Shown here: positions 9,115-19,314 of the stretch, piece after piece | Position numbering within the stretch: the first letter of the stretch is position 1 | How the letters are laid out: each line of letters begins with the position of its first letter | NCBI GenBank assembly: GCA_025408405.1 | Contig: JANYJE010000009.1 | Span: 1-64,000 of the forward strand | Direction: 5' to 3' | Length of the DNA: 64,000 bases | DNA from: Nitrosomonadales bacterium | GTDB taxonomy: Bacteria; Pseudomonadota; Gammaproteobacteria; Burkholderiales; Gallionellaceae | Notes under the pieces: generated by a model | What the model was told of the DNA's origin: nothing | What the model saw: only the letters and a program-made list of their open reading frames with translations | The model's database searches: none | Made by a program: the position numbers and the translations under genes

Positions 9115-12100
9115 ATGCTGGGAACCCATTTTGTTTTGAAGGCCAGACAGTTCGCAAACCTGATGGTGCATACGCGCTACGCGCCTTGGATGGTGTTGGC
9201 GATCTCCCTGTTTGTTACATACCAATTATGGTGCAGCGCCGAACTCAACGCGGTGCAGGCGCGGCAGGCGGAATTTGATTTTCGTGTGCGCGATGTTGCC
9301 GACAGGATCAAACAGCGCATGTGGAATTACGAACAGGTGCTGTTTGGCGCGCGCGCTTTCTTTGTCAGCCAGCACGCGGTGGAGCACAGTGAATTCTAGG
9401 GTTATATTGCGGCGCTGAATTTGGAGGAAAGATTTCCGGGCTTTCAGGGGGTGAGCTTTGCTGCGCTGGTGCAGCGGCCGCAGAAAAAAGCACATGAGCG
9501 GGCGGTGCGCCAGGCTGGCGTGCCAGGCTATGCCATCCGCCCGGCAGGCGAACGCGAGAGCTATGCGCCTGTCTCCTACATCGAGCCCAACTCCGCGCGC
9601 AACCGGCACGTGCTGGGCTTCGACAACTTCAGCAGCCCGGCGCGCAAGTCCAGCCTCGAACGGGCACGCGATCTTGATCGGGTGGTCGTTTCCGAAAAGT
9701 TGGATCTGATACAGGATGAGGGAGAAGAAAAAAAAGCCGGCTTCCTGATGTTCCTGCCCCATTACAAGAGCGGGGCAGCTCACGCGACAGAGGCTGCGCG
9801 CAGAGCCCGCATTAGCGGTTGGCTGGCTGCATCATTCCGCATGTCGAACATGATGGCGGGAGTGCTGGGTAAAGATGCGGGCGATCTGGACGTGGAAATC
9901 TACGATGGCGATCAGATGTCCGAGCCGCAGTTGATGTTCGATTCCGACGATCATGCCAGCCGTACCTGGGGGCATCAATTCAGCCATGCCAGCCGGATCG
10001 ATATCGGCGGGCGCCAATGGCTGGTGAGCGTGCATTCGCTTCCGCTATTCGAGGCCGGAGTGGACAAGTCGAAGGCCTATTTCACGGCAGTTGCCGGGAT
10101 TTTTATGAGTTTGCTGCTGGCGTTGCTTGCCGCCTTGCTGGTGCGCGACCGTGCCCGTGCCGCGCACATGATCGAGAGTGCCAACATCGAGCTGAAGGAA
10201 CGCAGAAAGCTTCAGGATGCGCTGCACGAGAACGAACAACGCTGGAAGCTTGCGCTGGAGGGGGCGGGGCATGGCGTGTGGGATTGCGACGTGCCCACCG
10301 GCAAGGTGACGTACTCCGATCTTTACCTGGGCATGCTGGGCTATTCCAGAGAAGAATATACCGGCCTGGTAGAAAAATGGGAGCAGCTCATACACCCTGA
10401 CGACAGGCAGCGAGTGCTGCTGGCAGACCAGGAGCATCAGGCGGGGCAGACACGCACTTACATTTCGGAATACCGGATATTGTGCAAAGACGGCAGCTGG
10501 AAGTGGATTGTCTCGCGCGGCATGGTGGTCGAACGTGATCAACAGGGCGAGCCTCTGCGCATGATAGGCACGCATACCGATATCAGCGCGCGGCACGCGA
10601 TGGAGGATGCGCTGCGCCTGAGTCAGGCGCAGTTGCACGCCATTCTGCATATTGCACCCGTCGGTATCTGGTTGGTTGGGGCGGATGGGCGCTACCACTT
10701 CGTCAACAAAACGTTCTGCGATGCAGTGGGCGTTCCGGAAAGCGCGTTTATTGCCAGCGATGATTTGGCTGAAATACTGGAAGCGGAAGTCGCCGCCAAT
10801 TGTGTGAAGTCAGACCGCGACTGCCTCGCTCAGGATGAGCCGCATTTCTCCGAGGAGGTTATAACCTTCGTCGATGGCCTGCCCCATCTGCTGGAAATCA
10901 CCAAGGTGAAATTCAAGGATCATCTGGGTACAACGATAGGTGCGCTTGGCATAGCGGTGGATGCAACCGAGCGGCGCGCGCGCGATAAGGCGCTGCGCGA
11001 GAGCGAAGAAAAATATCGCGAACTTTTTGAGTTGGCCAACGATTTCATCATGACCTCTGATATGGATGGCAACGTCACCTCCGCGAACAAACTGATAGTC
11101 GAGACCTTGGGTTTTTCACATGAAGAAATGCTCAAGATGAACATCAGCGGATTCATGGAATCGGACAGTCTGGCAAGAGCCAGGCAAATGACGCAGATCA
11201 AGCTGGGCGGGGAAGACCGGGTGACCCGTTATGAGTTGGTGCTGCAGGCCAGGGATGGCCGCTTAATCGAAACCGAATTCAGCACCCGGCTGATATACAA
11301 AGAAGGCAAGGTGGTGGGGGTGCATGCGATAGGCCACGATGTCAGCGAAAAGCGCAAATATCAGCGAGCCCTGCTCAAGAGCGAAGAGAGTTACCGCGAA
11401 TTCTTCGAATTTGCCAACGATTTTGCCTACAGCACCGATGTGGGCCTGCATTTCACGGCAGTAAACAATTCATTGCTTGAGGCTACTGGCTATACGCGCA
11501 ATGAACTGATGGGTGCACACGTAGACAAGCTGCTGAATTCCGCGAATCTCGCGATAGCACAAAAAAAGACAGCGGCGAAAATCAGTGGCGAGCAGGATGT
11601 CACCCGCTATGAGGTGGAGCTTAGCAGCAGGGATGGCAGGCAGATTCCGATAGAACTGGTCAGTACTCTGATATTCAAGGATGGCATGGTGGCTGGTGTA
11701 CAAGGTATCGGGCGCGACATTACCGAGCGCAAGCGCGCCGAGCAATCTTTGCGCGAGGCCAACCTCCGTGCAGAGGCGGCCAGCAGCGCCAAGAGCATGT
11801 TCCTCGCCAACATGAGCCACGAGATCCGCACGCCGATGAACAGCGTCATCGGCATGGCGCACCTGGCGCTCAGCCATGAGATCAACCCCGGGCAACGCGG
11901 TTATCTGGAGAAGATACTGCTGTCCGGCGAGCACCTGCTGGGCATTATTGACGACATTCTCGATTTTTCCAAGATCGATGCCGGCAAGCTCAGGGTGGAG
12001 AGCGTCGAGTTGGACATCGTCAGGATCATGGAAAGCCTTGCCAATATGCTTGCCGAGAAGGCGCGTGACAAGGGTTTGCGCTATGTCGTGGACATCGATC

Positions 12101-13350
12101 CCGCTATCCCGCGCAACCTGCGTGGTGACCAGCTACGGCTGCGCCAGGTGTTGCTCAACTTGGCCAACAATGCCATCAAGTTTACGGCACAGGGAGAGGT
12201 CGTCATCACTGTGCGCAAAATCGAAGACAGTGCGCAAGGCTGCCTGGTGAATTTCGAAATACGTGACACCGGTATCGGCATCAGTCATGACGAGCTTGCC
12301 GGATTGTTCCAGTCGTTCCAGCAGGCAGACGGCTCCGTCACGCGCAAATACGGAGGCACAGGCCTGGGGCTGTCTATCAGCAAGCGACTGGTGGAACTGA
12401 TGGGGGGCGAGCTGGGGGTGGCGAGCGAGCCGGACAAGGGCAGCACGTTCTGGTTTCGCATGCGGCTGGAATACGGGGCCGAGAGTGCGCCGGCAACGGA
12501 TGCGCTGCTTGCGTTCAATCATAAAGCCGTGCTCCAGGCCATTCAGGGCAAACATATCCTGCTGGTTGAGAACAACCTGTTCAATCAGCAGGTGGCACGC
12601 GAACTCCTGGAGAGTGTCGGTGTGGTGGTGGTGGTTGCCAACAACGGTGCGGAGGCGCTCGATCTGTTGCGGCAGGGGCATTTCGATATTGTGCTGATGG
12701 ACTTGCAGATGCCGGTGATGGACGGGCTGGAAGCGACAGCGCGGATACGCGCCAATGCGGAGTTGGTGGGGCTGCCGGTGATTGCGATGACCGCCAATGC
12801 GCTGAAGGGAGAGCGCGAGCGCTGCCAGGAGGTCGGCATGAACGATTTAATCGCCAAGCCGGTGCGGCCGCAAATGTTGTATAGCGTTATCGCCAGGTGG
12901 CTGTCGAACAGGAAGCCACAGAATTTCCCCTCTGCCGGGCAGGCGGCTTTGCCTGTAGCTGCAGATAGCACGGCATTGATCGACCTCTCCGTGCTGGAAG
13001 AGATGATCGTTGGCGGGCGCGACAAGGTGCGCGAATTCGCCTACCAGTTTCTGGATAGCACCAAGGCAGATATGGTGCGGGTGGATGACGCGCTGGAGAA
13101 TCGGGACATGGCGCAGCTGCGGGAGTTGGCTCATCACATGCAGTCACCTGCCGGCATGGTGAGCGCCATGAGCTTCGCCGCGCTGAGCCAGAAATTGGAA
13201 GAGCGGCAAAATACCCTGGATCAGGCACGGGAGATTGTGCAGCAGCTGCACGCGCTGGTGGCGCGCATCGAGGCGCAGATCAACGACGAGTTTCCCGGGC
13301 TCGACGTCAGCGCTCGCGCGGCAGGGTGCGTGCGATTACCCAGGTGCTGA
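9115..13350 (+). pseudogene. CHASE-4xPAS hybrid histidine kinase interrupted by an in-frame amber codon
   Basis: A single reading frame runs from ATG 9115 (directly after the mshN stop) to 13350, broken only by TAG at 9397-9399. The codons before it (VEHSEF) and after it (GYIAALNLEERFPGFQG) join into a normal CHASE domain, so one codon has become a stop. Order: membrane helix, CHASE, second membrane helix (AGIFMSLLLALLAALLV), four PAS/PAC units, HisKA with NMSHEIRTPMN, HATPase with DTGIGIS and GGTGLGLSIS, receiver, HPt. The receiver keeps its phospho-acceptor (VLMDLQMP), but the acidic pair reads EN instead of ED (LLVENN). The HPt motif is AHHMQS rather than the usual AHxLKG. A reinitiated product from about 9421 would lack the first membrane helix. 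A sequencing error is the alternative. Confidence 0.85.
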
Positions 13351-14020
13351 CCTCAAGCGCCCCGGCGTGGCGCAATGCCAGGGCCAGCTCATTCAGCGAC
13401 GCTCCGGTCGTCATCACATCATCCACCACCGCCACATGTTTGCCCGCGACAGCGGGTGAGCAGGCAAAAGCATTGCGCATGTTCTTGCCGCGCTCCTTCC
13501 ACGGCAAGGTGGATTGGGGCGCGGTATTGCGCACCCGCTGGCAGGCATCAGGCAGCAGCGGAATGTTCAGGCTGTTGCCCAAGTGGCGTGCCAGCAGCAA
13601 CGACTGGTTAAAGCCGCGTTCACGCAGGCGCAAGGGGTGCAGGGGCATGGGGGCGATGCAGTCGGGCAACACCTGCACGCACTCGGCCAGCTTGGCGGCG
13701 AGGCTGTGCGCGAGTTGCAGCCTGGTGCCGTATTTGAATGCCTGTACCAGCTGGTCTAGCGGAAAGGCATAGGCGTAGGGAGCCACGGTGCGGGCGAAGT
13801 GCGGCGGGTGGCGCAGGCAGCGGCCGCAGGTAGCGCCGTCCCAGGTGGGCAGGGCACACACCTGGCAATGTGCAGCGGCCAAACGCGGCAGGGCGGCATC
13901 GCAAGCTGGACACCATGAGCCGCTGGGGCTGGCAGCACCGCACAGCAGGCAGGGCTGCGCAGGCAACAGCTGCTTGAGATTTGAGCCGATGTTCAAAAAA
14001 AGACGCCTGAAAGTTGACAA
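13307..14020 (-). CDS. comF: ComF family phosphoribosyltransferase-like protein
   Basis: The protein is about 237 residues. An N-terminal zinc-finger-like part has CLLCG, CPAC, CQVC and CGRC cysteine pairs. The C-terminal type I PRTase fold has the PRPP loop VAVVDDVMTTGAS and GFNQS/LPWKERGKNMRNAF. ComF proteins are linked to DNA uptake and competence. No ATG is available; the open frame begins with TTG at 14020, and a TTG ten codons later is also possible, so the N-terminus is uncertain. Its 3' end overlaps the end of the broken kinase by 44 bases (convergent), and it is divergent from bioB. Confidence 0.85.
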   Translation of the reverse strand: MSTFRRLFLNIGSNLKQLLPAQPCLLCGAASPSGSWCPACDAALPRLAAAHCQVCALPTWDGATCGRCLRHPPHFARTVAPYAYAFPLDQLVQAFKYGTRLQLAHSLAAKLAECVQVLPDCIAPMPLHPLRLRERGFNQSLLLARHLGNSLNIPLLPDACQRVRNTAPQSTLPWKERGKNMRNAFACSPAVAGKHVAVVDDVMTTGASLNELALALRHAGALEVSTWVIARTLPRER

Positions 14021-14022
14021 GG

Positions 14023-14028
14023 TATAAT
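14023..14028 (+). promoter_or_regulatory. Putative -10 element upstream of bioB
   Basis: A perfect TATAAT lies 44 bases before the bioB ATG in the bioB-comF divergent gap. A TTGACA sits only three bases upstream (14014-14019), too close to act as its -35. No good -35 is found at 16-18 bases, so only the -10 hexamer is proposed. No biotin operator could be recognised. Confidence 0.4.
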
Positions 14029-14071
14029 CCCGTCCGCGAAATATTGTTCAATTTAAACCTATTGTCCCGCC

Positions 14072-15076
14072 ATGCAAAATCAAACCGTCAAATTTTTCAG
14101 CCCCAGGAAGCATCAGGACTTGGCCAACAAGAACCAGGTCTGGAGCGTCGCCGACATAGAGGCGCTGTTCCAGCTGCCCTTCGCCGATCTGATGTTCCGC
14201 GCGCAGCAGGTGCATCGCGAACACTTCGACCCCAACGCGGTGCAGCTTTCCACCCTGTTGTCGATCAAGACCGGCGGCTGTTCCGAGGATTGCGGTTACT
14301 GCCCGCAGTCGGCGTTCAATTCGGCAGGCGTGGAAAACCAGAAGATGCTCGACGTGGCTGCCGTGGTTCAGGCCGCACAGGCCGCAAAAGACAGCGGCGC
14401 GGATCGTTTCTGCATGGGCGCTGCCTGGCGCGAACCCAGCAAAGAAGACATGGCGAGCGTGGTGGAAATGGTCAAGGCGGTGCGCGGGCTGGGCATGGAA
14501 ACCTGCGCCACGCTGGGCATGCTCAACGACGAAAATGTAGAGCAGCTGCGTGCGGCCGGCCTGGATTACTACAACCATAACCTCGACACCGCGCCGGAAT
14601 TTTATGGCGACATCATCACCACGCGCGACTATCAGGACCGGCTGGACACACTGGAGCGCGTGCGCCGTGCCGGCATGCACGTGTGCAGCGGCGGCATCGT
14701 CGGCATGGGCGAGAACATCACGCAGCGCGCCGGGCTGATTGCGCAACTCGCCAACATGCAGCCGTATCCCGAGAGCGTGCCGATCAACAACCTGGTCAAG
14801 GTGGAGGGCACGCCGCTGCAAGATACTGCCGAAATTGACCCGCTGGACTTCGTGCGCACCATCGCGGTGGCGCGCATCACCATGCCGCGTGCACGCGTGC
14901 GCCTGTCCGCGGGACGCCAGCAGATGAGCGAAACGGTGCAGGCGCTATGCTTCCTGGCCGGCGCGAACTCCATGTTCTATGGTGAACAGTTGCTGACTAC
15001 CGGCAACCCGGATGTCGCCCGCGACCGCGCCATGCTCGATAAGCTCGGCATGTATCCCTTTGCAGAAACCCATTAG
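14072..15076 (+). CDS. bioB: Biotin synthase BioB
   Basis: The protein is 334 residues. It is a radical SAM enzyme that inserts sulfur into dethiobiotin, the last step of biotin synthesis. The SAM-cluster motif CSEDCGYC is present, followed by [20 protein letters not shown] and [13 protein letters not shown] are BioB signatures, and NPDVARD near the end fits as well. ATG 14072 matches the usual start. It begins the biotin gene group, separated from bioF by a 70-base palindromic element that also overlaps its stop codon. Confidence 0.96.
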   Translation: MQNQTVKFFSPRKHQDLANKNQVWSVADIEALFQLPFADLMFRAQQVHREHFDPNAVQLSTLLSIKTGGCSEDCGYCPQSAFNSAGVENQKMLDVAAVVQAAQAAKDSGADRFCMGAAWREPSKEDMASVVEMVKAVRGLGMETCATLGMLNDENVEQLRAAGLDYYNHNLDTAPEFYGDIITTRDYQDRLDTLERVRRAGMHVCSGGIVGMGENITQRAGLIAQLANMQPYPESVPINNLVKVEGTPLQDTAEIDPLDFVRTIAVARITMPRARVRLSAGRQQMSETVQALCFLAGANSMFYGEQLLTTGNPDVARDRAMLDKLGMYPFAETH

Positions 15077-15145
15077 CCACAGAGCACACAGAGATCACAG
15101 AGCCAGTACAACTCTGTTTTTTCTCTCCTCTGTGTACTCTGTGGC
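15076..15145 (+). repeat. CACAGAG-type palindromic element between bioB and bioF
   Basis: An 18-base left arm GCCACAGAGCACACAGAG (15076-15093) is matched by the inverted right arm CTCTGTGTACTCTGTGGC (15128-15145) with one mismatch, around a 34-base loop. The left arm overlaps the last base of the bioB stop. A second copy of the same family lies at 43687-43776. It may form a transcript hairpin that separates bioB and bioF expression. Confidence 0.8.
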
Positions 15146-15154
15146 AGATGCCTA

Positions 15155-16309
15155 ATGCCTTTTTCATCCCTCTCCCAAGAGCTAGAAGCCCGTGCCGCGC
15201 AAGGCCTGCTGCGCCGTCGCCGCGTGCTGGAAAGCGCGCAGGGTGTGCATATCCGCGTGGATGGTAAGCACTACCTGTCGTTTTGCAGCAATGACTATCT
15301 GGGGCTGGCCAATCATCCGCAGCTGATAGCAGGCCTGCAGCAAGGTGCTGCGCAATACGGCGTGGGCGCTGGCGCTTCGCATCTGGTCAGCGGTCACTTC
15401 GCTGCGCACCACGAACTGGAGCAGGCGCTTGCTGCGTTTGTGAACAAGCCGGCCGCGCTGATTTTTTCTGGCGGTTATCTGGCCAACCTCGGGGTGGTGC
15501 AGGGGCTGGTGGGGCGCGGCGACACCGTGTTCGCCGACAAACTCAATCACGCCTCGCTCAACGATGCCATGCTGCTGTCGCGCGCCGGGGTAAAGCGTTA
15601 CCGCCACAACGATGTGGCACAGCTCGCACAGCAGCTCGAACAAACCAGGAGTGGGCGCAAACTTGTCATCACCGACGCGGTGTTCAGCATGGATGGTGAC
15701 CTGGCTCCCTTGCCGCAACTGCTGGCGCTGTGCGAGCAGCACGATGCCTGGCTGCTGGTGGATGATGCGCACGGCTTTGGAGTGCTGGGCGCACAGGGGC
15801 GCGGCTCGCTGTCGCACTTTGGCCTCGCGTCGCCGCGCCTCATCTACATGGCGACCTTGGGCAAGGCGGCAGGCGTGAGCGGCGCCTTTGTCGCGGCTGA
15901 AGAAGTGGTGATCAACACCCTGCTGCAAAATGCGCGCAGCTACATTTACACCACCGCCAGCCCGCCCGCCTTGTCTGTTGCCCTCCTGGCCAGTCTGCCA
16001 CTGATCCGCGAGGAAGGCTGGCGGCGTGAGCATTTGCTAGGCCTGATTGCGCAGCTGCGTGCAGGCTTGGGCGACTTGCCGTGGAAGCTTTTGCCTTCCG
16101 CCACCCCGATACAACCCTTGCTGGTGGGCGGCAACGAGGCGGCGCTTGCCTTGAGCGAAGGCTTGCGTGCACGCGGCATGTGGGTGCCGGCGATCCGCCC
16201 GCCCACAGTGCCTCAGGGCACGGCACGGCTGCGCATCACGCTGTCGGCGGCGCACAGCAAGCAGGATGTCTCGCAGTTGATCGGAGCCTTGCATGCGCTT
16301 GCACATTGA
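15155..16309 (+). CDS. bioF: 8-amino-7-oxononanoate synthase BioF
   Basis: This 384-residue PLP enzyme condenses pimeloyl-ACP with alanine in biotin synthesis. Visible signatures: FCSNDYLGLANHP near the N-terminus, GAGASHLVSGH, DDAHGFGVLG with the PLP-contacting Asp, and the lysine motif ATLGKAAGVSGAFV. The C-terminal IRPPTVPQGTARLRITLSAAH is typical. It starts at ATG 15155 just after the palindromic repeat, and its 3' end overlaps bioH by 17 bases. Confidence 0.95.
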   Translation: MPFSSLSQELEARAAQGLLRRRRVLESAQGVHIRVDGKHYLSFCSNDYLGLANHPQLIAGLQQGAAQYGVGAGASHLVSGHFAAHHELEQALAAFVNKPAALIFSGGYLANLGVVQGLVGRGDTVFADKLNHASLNDAMLLSRAGVKRYRHNDVAQLAQQLEQTRSGRKLVITDAVFSMDGDLAPLPQLLALCEQHDAWLLVDDAHGFGVLGAQGRGSLSHFGLASPRLIYMATLGKAAGVSGAFVAAEEVVINTLLQNARSYIYTTASPPALSVALLASLPLIREEGWRREHLLGLIAQLRAGLGDLPWKLLPSATPIQPLLVGGNEAALALSEGLRARGMWVPAIRPPTVPQGTARLRITLSAAHSKQDVSQLIGALHALAH

Positions 16310-17063
16310 GTCGCAGGGTGAGGGCGCGCCGCTGCTGCTGATCCACGGCTGGGGCATGCACTGCGGTATGTGGAGCGGCATTGCGGCGCAACTGGCAGAA
16401 ACGCATTGCGTGTACAGCGTGGATCTGCCCGGCCACGGGTGCAGCACCCGTGGCCCTTTACCCTTCACCCTTGACGCAGTTGTGGATGAGCTCAGTGCGC
16501 ACTTCGACGCGCCACTGACAGTTTGCGGCTGGTCGCTGGGCGGGCAGGTGGCCTTGCGCTGGGCGCAGCTGCAAGCTGCTCAGATAGAAAAGCTGGTGCT
16601 GGTGGCCACTACACCCTGCTTTGTGCAGAGCGATGGCTGGGCCTGCGCCATGGCTGCGGATACCCTGCAGCATTTCGCCGCTGTCCTGGTGGAAGATCAT
16701 GCGCTTACCCTGCGCCGCTTCCTGGCGCTGCAAGTACGCGGCAGTGAGAGGGAGCGCGAGCTGCTGGCCGATCTGCGCGCACAGCTGTTCAGCCGCGGCG
16801 AACCGGATACGACGGTGTTGCAGGGCGGTCTGCGGATGCTGCGCGACACCGATCTGCGCGCATCGCTGCCCCGGATAGTACAGCCGACCCTGCTGCTGGC
16901 GGGAGAACGCGATACCATCACCCCGCTGCAAGCGATGCAATACATGGAGCTGGCTTTACCCCACGCGCGACTGGCGACGATCAAGGGTGCAGCACACGCG
17001 CCGTTCCTGTCGCACCAGGAAGAATTTTTGCAGCACCTGAGAAGTTTTTTGTGTGAGATATGA
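16293..17063 (+). CDS. bioH: Pimeloyl-ACP methyl ester esterase BioH
   Basis: This 256-residue alpha/beta hydrolase frees pimeloyl-ACP from its methyl ester, ending the fatty-acid detour made possible by BioC. The nucleophile elbow GWSLGG, the acid region GERDTITP and the terminal histidine region GAAHAPFLSH complete a Ser-Asp-His triad. The oxyanion region LLIHGWGMH fits the family. The ATG lies within the end of bioF and the stop overlaps bioC (ATGA), so translation is coupled. Confidence 0.93.
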   Translation: MRLHIESQGEGAPLLLIHGWGMHCGMWSGIAAQLAETHCVYSVDLPGHGCSTRGPLPFTLDAVVDELSAHFDAPLTVCGWSLGGQVALRWAQLQAAQIEKLVLVATTPCFVQSDGWACAMAADTLQHFAAVLVEDHALTLRRFLALQVRGSERERELLADLRAQLFSRGEPDTTVLQGGLRMLRDTDLRASLPRIVQPTLLLAGERDTITPLQAMQYMELALPHARLATIKGAAHAPFLSHQEEFLQHLRSFLCEI

Positions 17064-17929
17064 ACGAATTTGAAATTGACAAACGCGAGGTGCGCCGCGC
17101 CTTCAGCCGCGCCGCCCTGCACTACGATGCCGCAGCGGTAATGCAGCGCGAAGTGTGCACGCGCATGCTGGAACGCCTCGATTACATCAAACACCAGCCG
17201 GAGCGCGTGCTGGACGTGGGCAGCGGCACCGGCTGGGGGACGCGCCAATTGGGTGGGCGCTATCCGGCCGCGCAGATGGTGGCACTCGACATCGCCATGG
17301 GCATGCTGCAGGCCGCGCGCGGCACCACCGGATGGTGGCGCAAACTGTTTTTCGGGAGTGCGCCGCGCTATGTGTGCGCGGATGTGGAAGCGCTGCCCCT
17401 GTCTGCGCACAGTGTCGATCTGGTGTGGTCAAACCTGGCGCTGCAATGGTGCAACGACCTGCCCGCGACTTTCGTGGAGCTGCACCGTGTGATGAAAACG
17501 CATGGCCTGTTGATGTTCTCCACTTTCGGGCCGGATACCCTGAAGGAGTTGCGCGCCGCCTTTAACGGTGTCGATGGGCACAACCACCTGAACCGTTTTA
17601 CCGACATGCATGATATCGGCGACATGCTGGTGGCCGCCGGTTTTGCCGAGCCGGTGATGGACATGGAGTACATCACCCTGACCTATCACGACGTGAAAGC
17701 GGTGATGCAGGATCTGCGCAGCATAGGCGCGCACAACGCCACGGCAGGCCGTGCCACGGGGATGATGGGCAAGTCGGCGTGGCACAGGGTGCTGGAAAGC
17801 TATGAGCGCCTGCGCTTTGATGGCAAACTGCCGGCGACGTTCGAGATCATCTATGGCCACGCGTGGAAAGCGCAGCCGAAAAAACTTGCCGACGGACGTG
17901 CGCTTATTAGGACACCATTCAAGCTGTGA
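17060..17929 (+). CDS. bioC: Malonyl-ACP O-methyltransferase BioC
   Basis: This 289-residue SAM-dependent methyltransferase opens the biotin pimeloyl pathway by methylating malonyl-ACP. The start NEFEIDKREVRRAFSRAALHY is typical of BioC; motif I is VLDVGSGTGWGTRQL, and motif post-I includes VALDIAMGML. It sits between bioH and bioD, overlapping bioH by 4 bases. Confidence 0.93.
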   Translation: MNEFEIDKREVRRAFSRAALHYDAAAVMQREVCTRMLERLDYIKHQPERVLDVGSGTGWGTRQLGGRYPAAQMVALDIAMGMLQAARGTTGWWRKLFFGSAPRYVCADVEALPLSAHSVDLVWSNLALQWCNDLPATFVELHRVMKTHGLLMFSTFGPDTLKELRAAFNGVDGHNHLNRFTDMHDIGDMLVAAGFAEPVMDMEYITLTYHDVKAVMQDLRSIGAHNATAGRATGMMGKSAWHRVLESYERLRFDGKLPATFEIIYGHAWKAQPKKLADGRALIRTPFKL

Positions 17930-17954
17930 AAAATCTTTCACCCCGTGGGGGGAT

Positions 17955-18626
17955 ATGAGTTATTTCATTACCGGCACCGACACCGGCGTCGGTAAGACGC
18001 TGATCAGCTGCGCGCTGCTGCATGCCTTTGCGGCGCAGGGTATGCGCGTGGTCGGCATGAAGCCGGTGGCGGCGGGGTGCACGGAAGACGAGCTGAACGA
18101 GGATGTGCAGCGGCTGCGCGCGGCCAGCAATGTGCTGGCCACTCTGGGGCAGATCAATCCCTACAGCTTTCCGCAACCTGTCGCGCCGCACATCGCCGCG
18201 CGTAACGCCGGGGCACGCATCGACTTCCGCCGCATTCTGACTTCCTATCGCGAGCTGACCACGCAGGCCGATGTGGTGATCGTGGAAGGTGCCGGCGGCT
18301 TCCGGGTGCCGCTGAACGAGAAGCAGGACAGTGCCGATCTGGCCATGGAGCTGGGCCTGGCGGTGATACTGGTGGTGGGCATGCGTCTGGGCTGCCTTAA
18401 CCACGCGCTGCTCACGCAGCGCGCCATTGCCGATAGCGGGCTAGAATGCGCGGGCTGGGTGGCGAATGTGGTGGACGCGGACATGAGTGCGTTGCCGGAG
18501 AACGTCGATGCCTTGCGCGAGCGCTTAGCAGCGCCTTTGCTGGGAGTGGTGCCGCACATGGCTGCGCCGGATGCCAGGGCAGCGGCGCAGCATCTTGATT
18601 TGGGTTTATTGGAATCAAATGAATGA
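17955..18626 (+). CDS. bioD: Dethiobiotin synthetase BioD
   Basis: The start is placed at ATG 17955, giving MSYFITGTDTGVGKT with the P-loop at the very N-terminus, as in all BioD; a GGGGGG run before it can serve as ribosome-binding site. The longer open frame runs into bioC and is rejected. The product is 223 residues. It closes the ureido ring of dethiobiotin with ATP and CO2. VVGMKPVAAGC, IVEGAGGFRVPL and LRLGCLNHALL-type segments are conserved. It ends the bioF-H-C-D run. Confidence 0.95.
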   Translation: MSYFITGTDTGVGKTLISCALLHAFAAQGMRVVGMKPVAAGCTEDELNEDVQRLRAASNVLATLGQINPYSFPQPVAPHIAARNAGARIDFRRILTSYRELTTQADVVIVEGAGGFRVPLNEKQDSADLAMELGLAVILVVGMRLGCLNHALLTQRAIADSGLECAGWVANVVDADMSALPENVDALRERLAAPLLGVVPHMAAPDARAAAQHLDLGLLESNE

Positions 18627-18697
18627 GTGAGTTCAGTGTCTTTGCGGATTTCATGGTGGCTATACCTTTGCAATCAACGGATGGAGTGAAAGCTGCC

Positions 18698-19309
18698 ATG
18701 TGCCGGCATAAATTTTTTCGAGTGTTTGCGCTGTTATGCGCGGTGTCGCTGGGCTCTGCGGTTTTGGCAGGGTGCGGCGAGAAGGAGTTGCCCTCGCCAT
18801 ATCAGGCCATTGACGTGGGCTGGCAGCATGAGGGTGCCGATTTCCATCTGGCCGACCCCACTGGCAGGGCGCGCAGCCTGGCGGATTTCAGGGACAAGGT
18901 GATCGTGCTGTTCTTCGGTTACACCCATTGCCCCGATGTTTGCCCCACGACGCTGGCAGACATGGCGCAGGTGATGCGCCTGCTCGGCAAGCAGGCAGAC
19001 CAGGTGCAGGTGCTGTTTGTGACATTGGATCCGGAGCGCGACACGGGCGCATTGCTGGCGCAATATGTGCCGGCTTTCTACCCTTCCTTCATGGGGTTGC
19101 GTGGCGATGCACAGGCAACCGCCGAAGCCGCCAGGTCTTTCGGCGTGTCCTATCAGAAGCAGATGAATAAAAGCGGCTATACGCTGGATCATTCTTCGAG
19201 CCTGTACCTGATAGGCATGAACGGCAGGCCCATGCTGCTCGCACCTTATGATCAGGGTGCAGAGTTGCTGGTGCAGGATATCAGGCTGTTGCTCACCACC
19301 TCGCGCTAA
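18698..19309 (+). CDS. SCO1/SenC/PrrC family copper chaperone-like lipoprotein
   Basis: The start at ATG 18698 gives a lipoprotein signal MCRHKFFRVFALLCAVSLGS ending in lipobox VLAGC; the longer frame from 18623 overlaps the bioD stop and would bury this signal. The 203-residue product has a thioredoxin-like fold with the copper-binding pair CPDVC and the distal histidine in YTLDHSS. SCO proteins help assemble the CuA site of cytochrome c oxidase at the membrane. No oxidase genes lie nearby, so the partner is unknown. Confidence 0.88.
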   Translation: MCRHKFFRVFALLCAVSLGSAVLAGCGEKELPSPYQAIDVGWQHEGADFHLADPTGRARSLADFRDKVIVLFFGYTHCPDVCPTTLADMAQVMRLLGKQADQVQVLFVTLDPERDTGALLAQYVPAFYPSFMGLRGDAQATAEAARSFGVSYQKQMNKSGYTLDHSSSLYLIGMNGRPMLLAPYDQGAELLVQDIRLLLTTSR

Positions 19310-19314
19310 CCCAT

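Noticed and set aside
9399-9421. TAG at 9397 considered as a pyrrolysine or selenocysteine-type recoded codon
   Set aside because: No pyrrolysine machinery or recoding element is visible, and a sensor kinase is not a known target; nonsense mutation or error is simpler.
14014-14028. TTGACA followed by TATAAT upstream of bioB read as a single promoter
   Set aside because: The two hexamers are only three bases apart, far from the 16-18 base spacing needed; only the -10 was kept.
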